Assembly: GCF_023242365.1 (NCBI RefSeq) | Contig: NZ_JALLIX010000044.1 | Location: 1-54,693 of the forward strand | Length of the DNA: 54,693 nucleotides | Direction of reading: 5' to 3' | DNA from: Pseudomonas sp. MWU13-2100 | Lineage (GTDB): Bacteria; Pseudomonadota; Gammaproteobacteria; Pseudomonadales; Pseudomonadaceae | Shown here: in pieces, positions 36,145 through 44,901 of the stretch | Position numbering within the stretch: the first letter of the stretch is position 1 | Layout of the letters: each line of letters starts with the position of its first letter | The notes under the pieces: generated by a model | Told to the model about the DNA's origin: nothing | What the model saw: the letters and a program-made list of their open reading frames with translations, nothing else | The model's database searches: none | Translations under genes and position numbers: made by a program

Positions 36145-36468
36145 TCAGCGCTGGAAAGCGTAGGAACGTTCGACCTTACACACTCGGGTATGAAAAGCCT
36201 GGTACCAGGTTGCACGACCATGTTCGCGGATTTCGCTGTGTTCGGCGTGTTGTTTCCAGGCCAGGATCGCCGCTTCGCTGCTCCAGTAGGACACGGTGAT
36301 GCCCAGGCCGTCTTCGCCGCGGGCCGACTCCACGCCGAGAAAGCCCGGTTGTTGTCGGGCCAGCTCGACCATGCGCTGCGCCGCCTCGCCGTAACCTTGA
36401 TCACCCTCGGTACGCCGCGAGGTGAAGATAACGGCGTAGTAAGGCGGTGGCGGTGTCTGGGCGATCAT
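36145..36468 (-). CDS. Antibiotic biosynthesis monooxygenase (ABM) domain protein
   Basis: A 107-residue dimeric ferredoxin-like fold protein of the ABM family: YYAVIFTSRRTEGDQGYGEA, MVELARQQPGFLGVESARGE and SYWSSEAAILAWKQHAEHSE are typical. Members include heme-degrading and quinol monooxygenases, and many with unknown roles. Its ATG overlaps the stop of the upstream gene (ATGA), so the two are translationally coupled and probably act together. Confidence 0.82.
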   Translation of the reverse strand: MIAQTPPPPYYAVIFTSRRTEGDQGYGEAAQRMVELARQQPGFLGVESARGEDGLGITVSYWSSEAAILAWKQHAEHSEIREHGRATWYQAFHTRVCKVERSYAFQR

Positions 36469-37184
36469 CGCTGTTGACTTGCGCAGGCTGCCAGGAACGC
36501 ACTGGTCAACGCCGGGGTACGCCCTTCCAGCGCCGCGCGCTCGGGTTGGAACAAGGTGGCGACGAAGAAGGGATGCCCCTTGAGTTCAACGGCACGCAGA
36601 TCGCCTTGGGCATCGTAGCCGCTGACGTACAGGTCGCTGTCGAGCAAGGCGCTTTCGAACTCGGGGTTGATGCCGTAGCGGCAGTGATAGCCCTCATGGG
36701 TTTCCAGGGCCCCGTAGGCCTTGGCGATCAGTGTTTCCTCGACAAACTGGATACGGTCGTGGACTTCGACCAGCGAGCAGCTCAACGGTGAAATCACCGC
36801 GCGCGATGAGTCGGGTGCCGTTTCGCCATGTTCGGCATCGGTCCAGCCCAGTACATGGCGTGCGTATTCCAGGATGGCATGCTGGAAACCGCCACAGGTG
36901 CCGAGGAACGGTCGTTGTTGTTCGCGGGCATGGGTAATCGCCCGCAAGGCGCCTTCCAGGCTGCGGTAGGGGCTGGAAGGCACGCACCAGAAACCGTCAA
37001 AAAGGCTCAGGTCGGTCTGCGTCGTGAGGCTGTCCGTGGCCAGCCAGTGGGCGTGAACCTCAAGCCCGGCGGCCTCGGCCGCCTGCTGCAAGGCCACGGG
37101 AATGGCACGGTGAGCCGTGACCTGCGGGTCGTGATCGCCGATCAGGGCGATGTTCAGGACGGTGTGTGGCGAGCGCTGCTCCAT
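36465..37184 (-). CDS. CTP synthase C-terminal region-related (seleno)protein, Cys form
   Basis: A 239-residue class I glutamine-amidotransferase-like protein of the family named after its similarity to the C-terminal half of CTP synthase; some relatives carry selenocysteine at the nucleophile. Here the position is C97 in FLGTCGGFQHAILEYARHV, encoded by TGT at 36894-36896. The usual catalytic HPE is replaced by QPE (ATLFQPERAAL), so normal glutaminase chemistry is doubtful. The ATG at 37184 follows AAGGA. It overlaps the ABM gene. Confidence 0.82.
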   Translation of the reverse strand: MEQRSPHTVLNIALIGDHDPQVTAHRAIPVALQQAAEAAGLEVHAHWLATDSLTTQTDLSLFDGFWCVPSSPYRSLEGALRAITHAREQQRPFLGTCGGFQHAILEYARHVLGWTDAEHGETAPDSSRAVISPLSCSLVEVHDRIQFVEETLIAKAYGALETHEGYHCRYGINPEFESALLDSDLYVSGYDAQGDLRAVELKGHPFFVATLFQPERAALEGRTPALTSAFLAACASQQR

Positions 37185-37348
37185 GGATATTCCTTCAGGC
37201 TGAAAACACATTGGCTTTTGTCGGTGCGTGGCTTGCTGGCGAAGCTCTTGGCGTCCCAGGATGCGTGCGTCGCGGTTCGGCCTCCCGGCAAGACGATATT
37301 TACAGGGACGCGGTATTTTTAAAAGAGTGTATCGATAACCAGGCGGTA

Positions 37349-37879
37349 TCAGGTCTTGCGCACGAAATGCTCGTGCATCTCCAACGTCAGGCCTTCGATG
37401 CGTTCGGTCAGTTGTTTGGTCATTTCGGTCAGATGGGTGTTCTGTTCCAGTAGCGTCAACAGCTGTTCGGTGGTTTTTGCCGCCGCGGCCTGGCGTTCGC
37501 TATTGGCGACAGCCAGGGCCTCGCGGTGCTGGGCGTCCGCGTCGGCGTGGGCCTTGTCCCGTGCGGCCTGGCGGGTCTGGGCCAGCAGGATCAAGGGCGC
37601 GGCATAGGCCGCCTGCAGGCTGAACGCCAGGTTGAGCAGGATGAACGGATAGACGTCGAACCGGGTCACGCCCGTGACGTTGAGGATAATCCAGACCGCG
37701 ACGATCAGCGTCTGGGCGCCGAGAAACATCGGCGTACCAAAAAAACGTGCGAAGGCTTCGGCCTTCAGCGCGAAGGTGTCGTTGCCGAATGTGCTGGACA
37801 GATGTGCATGGGGGCGATGGAAACGCAGGTGGTCGAGGGGGTTCGCAGGACTTTTCTCCGCGGGGTTTTCTGGCGTCAT
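37349..37879 (-). CDS. DUF1003 membrane protein
   Basis: A 176-residue inner-membrane protein with two membrane helices (about 48-70 and 77-97) in the DUF1003 arrangement: FGTPMFLGAQTLIVAVWIIL and DVYPFILLNLAFSLQAAYAA followed by PLILLAQTRQAARDK. The C-terminal third is a charged coiled coil (AVANSERQAAAAKTTEQLLT...). The function is unknown. Confidence 0.87.
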   Translation of the reverse strand: MTPENPAEKSPANPLDHLRFHRPHAHLSSTFGNDTFALKAEAFARFFGTPMFLGAQTLIVAVWIILNVTGVTRFDVYPFILLNLAFSLQAAYAAPLILLAQTRQAARDKAHADADAQHREALAVANSERQAAAAKTTEQLLTLLEQNTHLTEMTKQLTERIEGLTLEMHEHFVRKT

Positions 37880-37975
37880 GATGAACTCTGCAAGGCGTGG
37901 GAATCAGGATTCACTATAGCCCTATCCGATCTTGCCTGGCGCCTTCCCTGGCGCGCTCACCCGGCCTCTCGGGTC

Positions 37976-39289
37976 TTAGTTGCGCTCGCCGGCGAACATG
38001 CTCACCGCTTGCACCGCGTTACTGGCCCCTTCACGAATCTGCAGGATCACCGTGCCGGCCTGATCCGCCAGGTCAACCCCCTTGGCGGCTCGGTCGCGGG
38101 TGCCGTTCATACTGTCAATGGCTTGCAGGGTTTCATTCTGAATCATGCCGATCATTCCGGAAATCTCCGCGGTCGAGCCGCTGGTGCGCGCCGCCAGCAA
38201 TCTCACCTCGTCTGCGACCACCGCGAAGCCGCGTCCCTGTTCGCCCGCCCGAGCCGCTTCAATCGCCGCGTTCAGTGCCAGCAGGTTGGTCTGGTCGGCA
38301 ATCCCGCGAATGGTATTGACGATGGCGGTGATCTGCTCGGAACGCTCGCCCAGCTTGGCGATCAGCGCTGAAGAACCTTCGATGTTCGAGGCGATTTCGC
38401 GCATTTCGGCGGCCGCTTGCTGGATAACGCCGGTACCGTGCTCGGCGACTTTCCGCGTCTCGACCGAGATGTGATAGGCCTCGTTCGCACTCTTGGCATC
38501 CTGTTCGTGTTTCTCGACGCGATGGGTAACGTCCGAGGCAAACTTGACTACCTTGCACAGCCGGCCGCTGGCGTCGTACACCGGGTTATAGCTTGCTTCA
38601 AGCCACAAGGTCTGGCCACGCTTGGCGACGCGTTCGAACTGGCCACTGAAGAACTCGCCCTGGTTCAGCCGACGCCAGAAATCCTGATACTCGCTACTGT
38701 TGGCGGTGGCCGGTTTGCAGAATATTTTGTGATGCTTGCCCTGGATTTCCGCCTGGGTGTAACCCATCAGGCTGAGGAAGTTCTGGTTCGCGCCGATCAC
38801 GCTGCCGTCTGGATTGAATTCGATCATCGCCATGGCTCGGTCGATGGCTTGCAATTTGCCGTTGGCCTCACTCTCTTGTTGCACTCTGACGGTGATGTCC
38901 AGGGCGTATTTGACGACCTTGAACACGCTGCCATTGCCATCCTTGATCGGGTTGTAGCTGGCTTCCAGCCAGACGATCCGACCATCGGCGGCGACGCGCT
39001 CGAACGTCCCGGACTCGAACTGGCCGGACTTCAGCCGCGTCCAGAACTGTGTGTACTCACTGCTACGGGCGTGGGCGGGCGTGCAGAACATCCTGTGTGG
39101 TTGGCCGACGACCTGTTCCTGACGATAGCCGGTGGCCTTGAGGAAATTGTCATTGGCGCGCAGGACCGTGCCATTGAGGTCGAACTCGATCACGATCATG
39201 GAGCGCTCGATGGCGCTAAGCTGGTTAGCTTGTTCAGCCAGGGATTGTTGCAAGGCACTGATGGCTTTCTTATTGGCATTGAATAGCAT
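37976..39289 (-). CDS. BdlA-like soluble double-PAS chemoreceptor
   Basis: A 437-residue cytoplasmic methyl-accepting protein: two PAS domains with PAC segments (about 25-135 and 147-257; GTVLRANDNFLKATGYRQEQ and GSVIGANQNFLSLMGYTQAE are equivalent), then an MCP signalling domain with DQTNLLALNAAIEAARAGEQ and FAVVADEVRLLAART. There is no membrane segment. The layout and length match P. aeruginosa BdlA (417), which controls biofilm dispersion. The signalling domain stops soon after the tip, as in BdlA. The name is inferred from architecture. Confidence 0.85.
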   Translation of the reverse strand: MLFNANKKAISALQQSLAEQANQLSAIERSMIVIEFDLNGTVLRANDNFLKATGYRQEQVVGQPHRMFCTPAHARSSEYTQFWTRLKSGQFESGTFERVAADGRIVWLEASYNPIKDGNGSVFKVVKYALDITVRVQQESEANGKLQAIDRAMAMIEFNPDGSVIGANQNFLSLMGYTQAEIQGKHHKIFCKPATANSSEYQDFWRRLNQGEFFSGQFERVAKRGQTLWLEASYNPVYDASGRLCKVVKFASDVTHRVEKHEQDAKSANEAYHISVETRKVAEHGTGVIQQAAAEMREIASNIEGSSALIAKLGERSEQITAIVNTIRGIADQTNLLALNAAIEAARAGEQGRGFAVVADEVRLLAARTSGSTAEISGMIGMIQNETLQAIDSMNGTRDRAAKGVDLADQAGTVILQIREGASNAVQAVSMFAGERN

Positions 39290-39621
39290 GGCGTCGGCTC
39301 GGAGAGGGATACAACGTGAGAGTCAGTCCATGGTCATGCGGCTTGCGGCTTGTCCGAGAACGGGCAAGGGAAGCGACAGCCCGATGCTAGCGCTCCATGG
39401 CTGGCAGTTCACTGCGGCGTAGAAGGCCGCAAACCATATTCCAGTCAAAGCACTGCACTGCTGCGCCCATGAAAATCCTTGAGCTGTGCAAGTGTTCTGT
39501 ACCCAGGTAATCGTTCAGAAAATTGCTGACTAAATAATGGCTAAATGATATTTCTTTTCTTATACAAAGCTAAGTCTTTCCGTACAACTTTGTGCGGTGT
39601 CTTTCAGACCGGCGGTGCTGC
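39290..39621. other. Intergenic region upstream of the BdlA-like gene
   Basis: About 330 bases without a supported gene. The right side (39535-39600) is AT-rich. No FliA-type promoter was found on the minus strand, unlike the chemoreceptor at 28 kb. Confidence 0.45.
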
Positions 39622-40704
39622 TCAAGCCGGGTTGGCCAGCTTGCACGCGCACCCCACGGTGCTGTCCTCTTCGGCGCTGTTGACCTTGTTGCGTCCGGTG
39701 TTCTTGGCGACATACAGAGCCTTGTCGGCTTCGTTCAGCCAGGCCCCGGCATCGTTGAAATCCCTGCGGCAAGTGGCCAGGCCGATACTCAGGCTGACCC
39801 GCAGCTCCGGGACTTCGGCATTGCGGTAGTTGCCGAACGCTTCACGCAGGCGTTCCATCACGTCATTGGCCCGTTCCAGTGACATATCCGGCAGGATCAC
39901 GCAGAACTCGTCGCCGCCGTAACGCCCGGCCAGGTCATCTTCGCGCAGGTTGTCGCGCAGGTCCTTGCTCAATTGGCGCAGCACACTGTCGCCGACCAGG
40001 TGGCCGTAGGTGTCGTTGATGGCCTTGAAGTGGTCGATGTCGATCAGGGCAATTACCGCCTGGCACTGGCTGTAGCGGCATTTGTGGAATTTGAGGTGCA
40101 GCAGGTCTTTCCAGGAGCCGTGGTTGAGCAGCCCGGTGAGGCTGTCGGTGCGGCTCAGGGCGCTGAGGGTGCGCTTGTGTTCGGCCAGGTTGATCGCCAG
40201 TTGATAGCAGCCCATGCCGATCACCAGGGGGTAGAGAATCAGTACCGGTAGGGTGCTGTAGATCTGCACGGTTGTGGTCAGCGGGTTGAAGGCCGGGGTG
40301 AAGATCAGCCAGGACACCAGGATGCCGATGGCTTGGGCGACCAGGCCCTGGGCCATCAGTCGCGGTCCACCCGCGGCAACGTTATGCATGGCCATCAATG
40401 ACAGCATGTTGACGGTGGTCAGTGGCGTGAACTGGATGGTCGCGGCCCAGAATCCGCCCATCAGCGAATCGATGAGGATATTGCGGCGTTCAGTGCGGTA
40501 GGGAAAAGGCGAGCGCTTGGCGATCTGATAGGCCAGGTGTGGCCAGGCCAGCGCATTGATAGTCAGCAATACCCAGACCCACATCGGCATGGCCAACGGG
40601 TAAAGCGCGGCGATTACGCTGAAGCAGCCGATACCAACGCCTACCGTGCGGGGCAGGTAAATGCGCTTGGCAAACGACAGCCCTTTGCCTCGTTGGATTT
40701 GCAT
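39622..40704 (-). CDS. MASE2-GGDEF diguanylate cyclase
   Basis: Membrane-anchored enzyme making cyclic di-GMP from two GTP. The 360-residue product has a MASE2 sensor with about five membrane spans (20-170) and a complete GGDEF domain: DSLTGLLNHGSW, DIDHFKAINDTYGHLVGD, and GGDEF at 263-267, with an inhibitory I-site RxxD (R254 to D257) five residues before it. MASE2 is the module found in AdrA/DgcC. An active and product-inhibited enzyme is predicted. The ATG lacks a strong ribosome binding site. Adjacent to the BdlA-like receptor. Confidence 0.92.
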   Translation of the reverse strand: MQIQRGKGLSFAKRIYLPRTVGVGIGCFSVIAALYPLAMPMWVWVLLTINALAWPHLAYQIAKRSPFPYRTERRNILIDSLMGGFWAATIQFTPLTTVNMLSLMAMHNVAAGGPRLMAQGLVAQAIGILVSWLIFTPAFNPLTTTVQIYSTLPVLILYPLVIGMGCYQLAINLAEHKRTLSALSRTDSLTGLLNHGSWKDLLHLKFHKCRYSQCQAVIALIDIDHFKAINDTYGHLVGDSVLRQLSKDLRDNLREDDLAGRYGGDEFCVILPDMSLERANDVMERLREAFGNYRNAEVPELRVSLSIGLATCRRDFNDAGAWLNEADKALYVAKNTGRNKVNSAEEDSTVGCACKLANPA

Positions 40705-40872
40705 AGGTTTTTTGCGCCACTTTATTCATCTGAACACCTGGGCGGTGTTCTGCACGGAACGGCCGTTCATCGGATAAGAAGGATGAATATTGTCGAGCAT
40801 TCCGTGAAGAATAATCAGTGTCCTTCCAAGCCATTTAGAAGGTCTTGCGGCGGTTTTGGCGGCCTGCGCCGG

Positions 40873-41487
40873 CTATTTGACGATTTCGTAGCCAGCGAGA
40901 AACAGATCCAGCGACGACTCTATGACGCGGCTCTGAGTCGAGGGGTCCAGAGGCGGCTGGCCGAGGCTGATTTGTGGCCAGAAGGCGAAGGCCTTGAGCA
41001 AGCCGTGCAGTTGCGCGGCGGCGAAGGCCGGGTCCACGGGTTTGAAGGTGCCGTCGGCCTGGGCATCGCGAATCCACTGGTTGAAGGCTTCCTCTTGTTC
41101 GGCCAGGCGCGCAACCATGCCTTGGGCGCGCTCGGGGGAGTGGATGGTGGCGGCGATCGCCACCCGGGCGAGGTCGAGGAAGCTGTTTTCACTGAGCAGG
41201 CGCAGTTTCAAGGCGAGTAGTTCGCGTAATTGCTCGCGCAAGCTTCGATCCGCGTGGTAGGACATATCCACTTGTGCCGCACTTTTGGCCCACATGTGGT
41301 GCATGATTTCCGCGAACAACTCTTCCTTGCTGGGGAAGTGGTTGTACACCGTGCGTTTGGACACCTCGGCCTTGGCGGCGATCTTGTCCATGCTGGTGGC
41401 CTCGAAACCGTCGGCACGAAAGGCCTCGATGGCCGCCTGGATGATGGCTTCACGTTTGCGGTCGGTCAGGCGTAGGGGAGCGGTCAT
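40873..41487 (-). CDS. TetR/AcrR-family regulator
   Basis: A 204-residue repressor with an N-terminal helix-turn-helix (ATSMDKIAAKAEVSKRTVYN and HFPSKEELF, about 30-60) and a C-terminal ligand domain of the AcrR C-terminal type. It is divergent from the metallo-beta-lactamase-fold gene. Two similar palindromic sites lie just upstream of its start, suggesting that it controls itself and the neighbour. Confidence 0.9.
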   Translation of the reverse strand: MTAPLRLTDRKREAIIQAAIEAFRADGFEATSMDKIAAKAEVSKRTVYNHFPSKEELFAEIMHHMWAKSAAQVDMSYHADRSLREQLRELLALKLRLLSENSFLDLARVAIAATIHSPERAQGMVARLAEQEEAFNQWIRDAQADGTFKPVDPAFAAAQLHGLLKAFAFWPQISLGQPPLDPSTQSRVIESSLDLFLAGYEIVK

Positions 41488-41512
41488 GGGCGGCTTCGGC
41501 AGGAGATGAAAA

Positions 41513-41531
41513 ATTACACTTGGTAGTTTAC
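41513..41531. promoter_or_regulatory. TetR operator candidate, weaker copy
   Basis: ATTACACTTGGTAGTTTAC, an imperfect copy of the palindrome at 41559-41580, 26 bases upstream of the TetR-family start. Confidence 0.55.
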
Positions 41532-41558
41532 TTATCAGCAGCGTTGTTGCAAGCTTGA

Positions 41559-41580
41559 AACTACACTGTGTAGTGTAGTT
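41559..41580. promoter_or_regulatory. TetR operator candidate, strong copy
   Basis: AACTACAC-TGTGTA-GTGTAGTT, perfect 8-bp arms, in the middle of the divergent region between the TetR-family and metallo-beta-lactamase-fold genes. Confidence 0.8.
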
Positions 41581-41685
41581 GCTCTACCCCGGTATTTCAT
41601 CGGTTCAAGGCTTGCGTGCAGCGGCCATTGATCATCCAGCAGAAGAACGTGGGAACCCTTGGCGGTTTCCGGGAGTCACCCCGCT

Positions 41686-42735
41686 ATGACCACTCGTTCG
41701 CTTACCCGCGCCAAACCCTCGTCCTTGCAGGAGCAGGGACAGTACCGCAACCATGCGCCGACCCCCCAGGGCGGGTTCGGCAAGATGCTCGGTATTTTCT
41801 GGAAAATGCTCTTTCACAAACCCCGCAGTACCCGGCCGTCCGGCAGTGTCCCGGTCCAGGGGCTGAGTCGCGAGCAGTTGCTGGCGGCGCAAGACTTCAG
41901 TGTCTTTCGCCTCGGCCACTCGACCTTGTTGCTCAAGCTGCAGGGGCTCTTCTGGTTGACCGACCCAGTGTTCGCCGAACGAGCGTCGCCGGTGCAATGG
42001 GCCGGTCCGAAGCGTTTTCATCAACCGCCCATCAGCCTCGACGACTTGCCGCCGATCGAGGGCGTGATCCTTTCCCATAATCATTACGACCATTTGGACT
42101 ATAAGACCGTCCTGCAACTCGCCGCCAAGACGCGCTATTTTCTCGCGCCCATGGGCGTCGGCGATCTGCTGATCAAGTGGGGCATCCCCGCTGACAAGGT
42201 CCGGCAACTGGACTGGTGGGAAGAAACCCAGGTCGGCGACATTCACTTCGCCGCCACCCCGGCGCAGCATTTTTCCGGACGTACAATGTTCGACAATAAC
42301 CAGACGCTGTGGGCGTCCTGGGTGATGATGGTGGGCGAGCAGCGGATTTTCTTCAGCGGTGACAGCGGCTATTTCGAAGGCTTCAAGCAGATTGGTGAAC
42401 ATTACGGGCCCTTCGACCTGACCCTGATGGAAACCGGTGCCTACAACGTTGATTGGCCGCATGTGCACATGCAACCGGAGCAGAGCCTGCAGGCGCACCT
42501 GGACCTCAAGGGCCGTTGGTTGCTGCCGATCCACAATGGCACGTTCGACCTGTCCTTCCATGCCTGGCATGAACCCTTCGACCGTATCCTGGCCCTGGCC
42601 TGGGAACGCAATGTGTCCATCACCACGCCACGGATGGGCGAAGCCTTCAACCTGCTGCAACCCCATCGCGGGTACGCCTGGTGGCTGGAAGTGGAACACC
42701 CGGAAGCGGTGCAAACACCAATCACGGCACGCTAG
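41686..42735 (+). CDS. Metallo-beta-lactamase-fold hydrolase (RomA / NAPE-PLD-like)
   Basis: A 349-residue metal hydrolase. The zinc motif HxHxDH is at 131-136 (SHNHYDHLDY); further ligands lie in TPAQHFSGR and FSGDSGYF, and in a late histidine (LLPIHNGTFDL). Similarity is to the RomA / N-acyl-phosphatidylethanolamine-phospholipase D-like group, which may act on membrane lipids. The ATG at 41686 has GGGAG at 41671-41675. Divergent from, and probably repressed by, the TetR-type regulator. Confidence 0.85.
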   Translation: MTTRSLTRAKPSSLQEQGQYRNHAPTPQGGFGKMLGIFWKMLFHKPRSTRPSGSVPVQGLSREQLLAAQDFSVFRLGHSTLLLKLQGLFWLTDPVFAERASPVQWAGPKRFHQPPISLDDLPPIEGVILSHNHYDHLDYKTVLQLAAKTRYFLAPMGVGDLLIKWGIPADKVRQLDWWEETQVGDIHFAATPAQHFSGRTMFDNNQTLWASWVMMVGEQRIFFSGDSGYFEGFKQIGEHYGPFDLTLMETGAYNVDWPHVHMQPEQSLQAHLDLKGRWLLPIHNGTFDLSFHAWHEPFDRILALAWERNVSITTPRMGEAFNLLQPHRGYAWWLEVEHPEAVQTPITAR

Positions 42736-42788
42736 GGTGTCTCACGATTTGCATTGATTTTTCACTCAGTCTGCAACCGATTGTGTCC

Positions 42789-42809
42789 GGCGCTTCTGAC
42801 GGAAGCGCC
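42789..42809. terminator. Hairpin between hydrolase and amidase genes
   Basis: GGCGCTTC-TGACG-GAAGCGCC, a perfect 8-bp stem, about 55 bases after the hydrolase stop. No T-run. Confidence 0.5.
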
Positions 42810-42872
42810 CATTAGGATGACCGCCGCCCGTGAAATGGATCACTGGCGTTTGGTTTTATCAGGACACGATTC

Positions 42873-44462
42873 ATGAGTCGAACTTTCAAAAAAACCGCCA
42901 TGGCGCTCACTCGCCTTGCCTTGTTGTACGCGCTTGGTCTGACACCGCTTGTCAGTCAGGCGGGCTCCGTCGAAAAAACCATATTCCCGGCGGCCGGCGC
43001 CGTTAAAAACACCGTATTGGCGGGGATGGTCTATGCCAGCGCCGGGGAAGTGGCGCTCGCGCTGGCCGAAGGGCGCGTCACTTCGCAGGAGTTGGTGAGT
43101 TATCTCATCTCGCGCGCGGCCAATCTGGATTCATTCGGCCCGGCCATCGAGGCGGTGATCGAGTTCAATCCCGAGGCGCTGTCGATTGCGCGGACGCTGG
43201 ATGACGAGCGCAAGGCGGGCAATATTCGTGGCCCTTTGCATGGCATCCCGGTGTTGCTCAAGGACAATATCCATACCGCCGACCAGATGCAGACGGCGGC
43301 GGGCTCATTGGCCATGGTCGGTGCCGCGGCGGCTGACGATGCATTCATTGTGCACAAACTCCGCGAGCAGGGCGCCATTGTCCTGGGCAAGACCAATATG
43401 GGTGAGTGGGCGAACTTTCGCGGTGACCAACTGCCCGATGGCTGGAGCGGCCGAGGCGGACAGACCAGGAACCCGCATGCGCCGGGTGGTGAGGTCTGTG
43501 GTTCCAGTTCCGGTTCCGCTGCCGCGGTAGCGGCGGGGTACGCGCCCCTCGCATTGGGGACCGATACTTTCGGTTCGGTGATTTGCCCGGCGGCGAAGAA
43601 TGGCATCGTGGGCATGAAGCCCTCCGTGGGCTTGTTGAGCCGCACGGGCATCATTCCCGCGTCCCGTGAGCTCGACAGTGCCGGACCGATGACGCGCACC
43701 GTGCGCGATGCCGCCTTGCTCCTCAATGCCATGACGGCCCTCGATCCGCGTGACCCGGCTACCGCGCAAGTGCCTGCGAGCAAGGATTACACGCAAAAGC
43801 TGAAGGCCGATGCCCTGCAAGGAAAGGTCATTGGTTATCCCAGCCGCTTCAAGCCTGGCAGTGAAGACTTGAACGAGCATCCGCAGTTTGCCCAGGCCCT
43901 GGGCACCTTGCGCCGGGCCGGTGCGCAACTGGTTCCGGTCGACTTGAAGGGCACCGATTGGAGTGACAACGATTGGTCGCGGGTATCGCGTTTGTTCGAC
44001 ATGACGATCAAGCGGGTGTTGCCCGCTTATCTGGCCAGTCGTTCCGGGCTGAAGGTTTCGACCCTCGAGGATCTGGTTGATTACAACGAAAAGCATCCGG
44101 TTGCGGAAAACTATAACCAGGACCTGCTCAAGCGAGCCAATGGGCTGGTGTTTGACGAGGCCGAATACCTGAAGCTGTCGGATGGGCTGGGCGATGAGGC
44201 GCGCAGCAATGTCGACAAGTTGCTGGCCGATAACGGACTGGATGCGGCGCTGGGGGATCCCCATCCGTTCGCGATCCTTGAATTGGGAAGCGCCAGCTTT
44301 GCCGGGTACCCGGGGATTACCGTGCCCTCGGGCATGGACGCCGATGGCCTGCCCACTTCGGTGTATTTCTATGGTGCGCGCTGGAGCGAGGCCGAGTTGC
44401 TGGCGATAGCCTACGGCTACGAGCAGGCTTCGAATGCGCGACAGGACCCGGATTTTGAATAA
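42873..44462 (+). CDS. Secreted amidase-signature-family hydrolase
   Basis: A 529-residue amidase with an N-terminal signal peptide (about 1-30, LGLTPLVSQA), hence probably periplasmic. The Ser-cisSer-Lys triad is visible: K130 (PVLLKDN), a serine in CGSSSGSAAAVAAG (residues 209-222), and nucleophile S235 in LGTDTFGSVICPA. The last motif is usually TDTGGS, so F233 is a deviation next to the catalytic serine. C-terminal GYPGITVPSGMDADGLPTSV fits the family. The substrate (amide or peptide amide) is unknown. Confidence 0.9.
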   Translation: MSRTFKKTAMALTRLALLYALGLTPLVSQAGSVEKTIFPAAGAVKNTVLAGMVYASAGEVALALAEGRVTSQELVSYLISRAANLDSFGPAIEAVIEFNPEALSIARTLDDERKAGNIRGPLHGIPVLLKDNIHTADQMQTAAGSLAMVGAAAADDAFIVHKLREQGAIVLGKTNMGEWANFRGDQLPDGWSGRGGQTRNPHAPGGEVCGSSSGSAAAVAAGYAPLALGTDTFGSVICPAAKNGIVGMKPSVGLLSRTGIIPASRELDSAGPMTRTVRDAALLLNAMTALDPRDPATAQVPASKDYTQKLKADALQGKVIGYPSRFKPGSEDLNEHPQFAQALGTLRRAGAQLVPVDLKGTDWSDNDWSRVSRLFDMTIKRVLPAYLASRSGLKVSTLEDLVDYNEKHPVAENYNQDLLKRANGLVFDEAEYLKLSDGLGDEARSNVDKLLADNGLDAALGDPHPFAILELGSASFAGYPGITVPSGMDADGLPTSVYFYGARWSEAELLAIAYGYEQASNARQDPDFE

Positions 44463-44508
44463 GCCCGGGTAATTCAGTCTGAACACATACCAGGTGGGAA
44501 CTGCGCTT

Positions 44509-44599
44509 GTGTGGGAGCGGAGCTTGCCCGCGAAAGGGCCCGAGAGGCCACTAAAAAGCTTCGTCGGAACGCCGCCCGGACCAAGCCCCGCTCCCACAG
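44509..44599. repeat. REP pair downstream of the amidase
   Basis: Begins TGTGTGGGAGCGGAGCTTGC and ends GCCCCGCTCCCACAG: two inverted REP halves of the GTGGGAGCG family. Confidence 0.8.
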
Positions 44600-44620
44600 T
44601 TTTTATCTGGCGCTGTTCAG

Positions 44621-44761
44621 CTAGCCAGCCGCTGGTGCCTGGTGTGAAAGATTGGGCTTCGCAGCCTGGCGCGCCTGTTCTAAGGTCTGCCAATCGGCAA
44701 TGTCCGGCAGCGACGGGATAGTGAGCCACTCGCCAAGGGCCAGGCCGGCGAGCGCCGCAGG
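44621..44761 (-). pseudogene. C-terminal remnant of a short-chain dehydrogenase
   Basis: In one minus-strand frame, 46 codons between two stops read PAALAGLALGEWLTIPSLPD, then IADWQTLEQARQAAKPNLSH and QAPAAG. The pattern resembles the C-terminal tail of SDR-type dehydrogenases (EWLTIPSLPD...W...AR....P.LS...PA). No start or cofactor motif is present, and a stop lies directly upstream, so this is a gene fragment. Confidence 0.5.
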
Positions 44762-44901
44762 TCATCGGTCGCTCGCTACAATTGCGGATTTAGTCGTTGT
44801 GCGGAAACGTCCAGCTGTCGAGGGGGAGTTTTCGTACAGCCTTCAGGCAGCTACGGGTCTAACATGAGTTCGAGACTGGAAGCAGGGCATCAGGAGCGAC
44901 C

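Noticed and set aside
36894..36896. Possible in-frame selenocysteine codon in the CTP-synthase-related gene
   Set aside because: The codon is TGT (Cys), so no selenocysteine insertion is needed in this organism.
39290..39621. FliA-type promoter for the BdlA-like gene
   Set aside because: A TCAAG is present on the minus strand, but no GCCGATAA-like element lies 14 bases further.
43305..44765. 486-codon minus-strand frame over the amidase gene
   Set aside because: Most of it is a shadow of the amidase; only a different frame at 44621-44761 carries an SDR-like tail.
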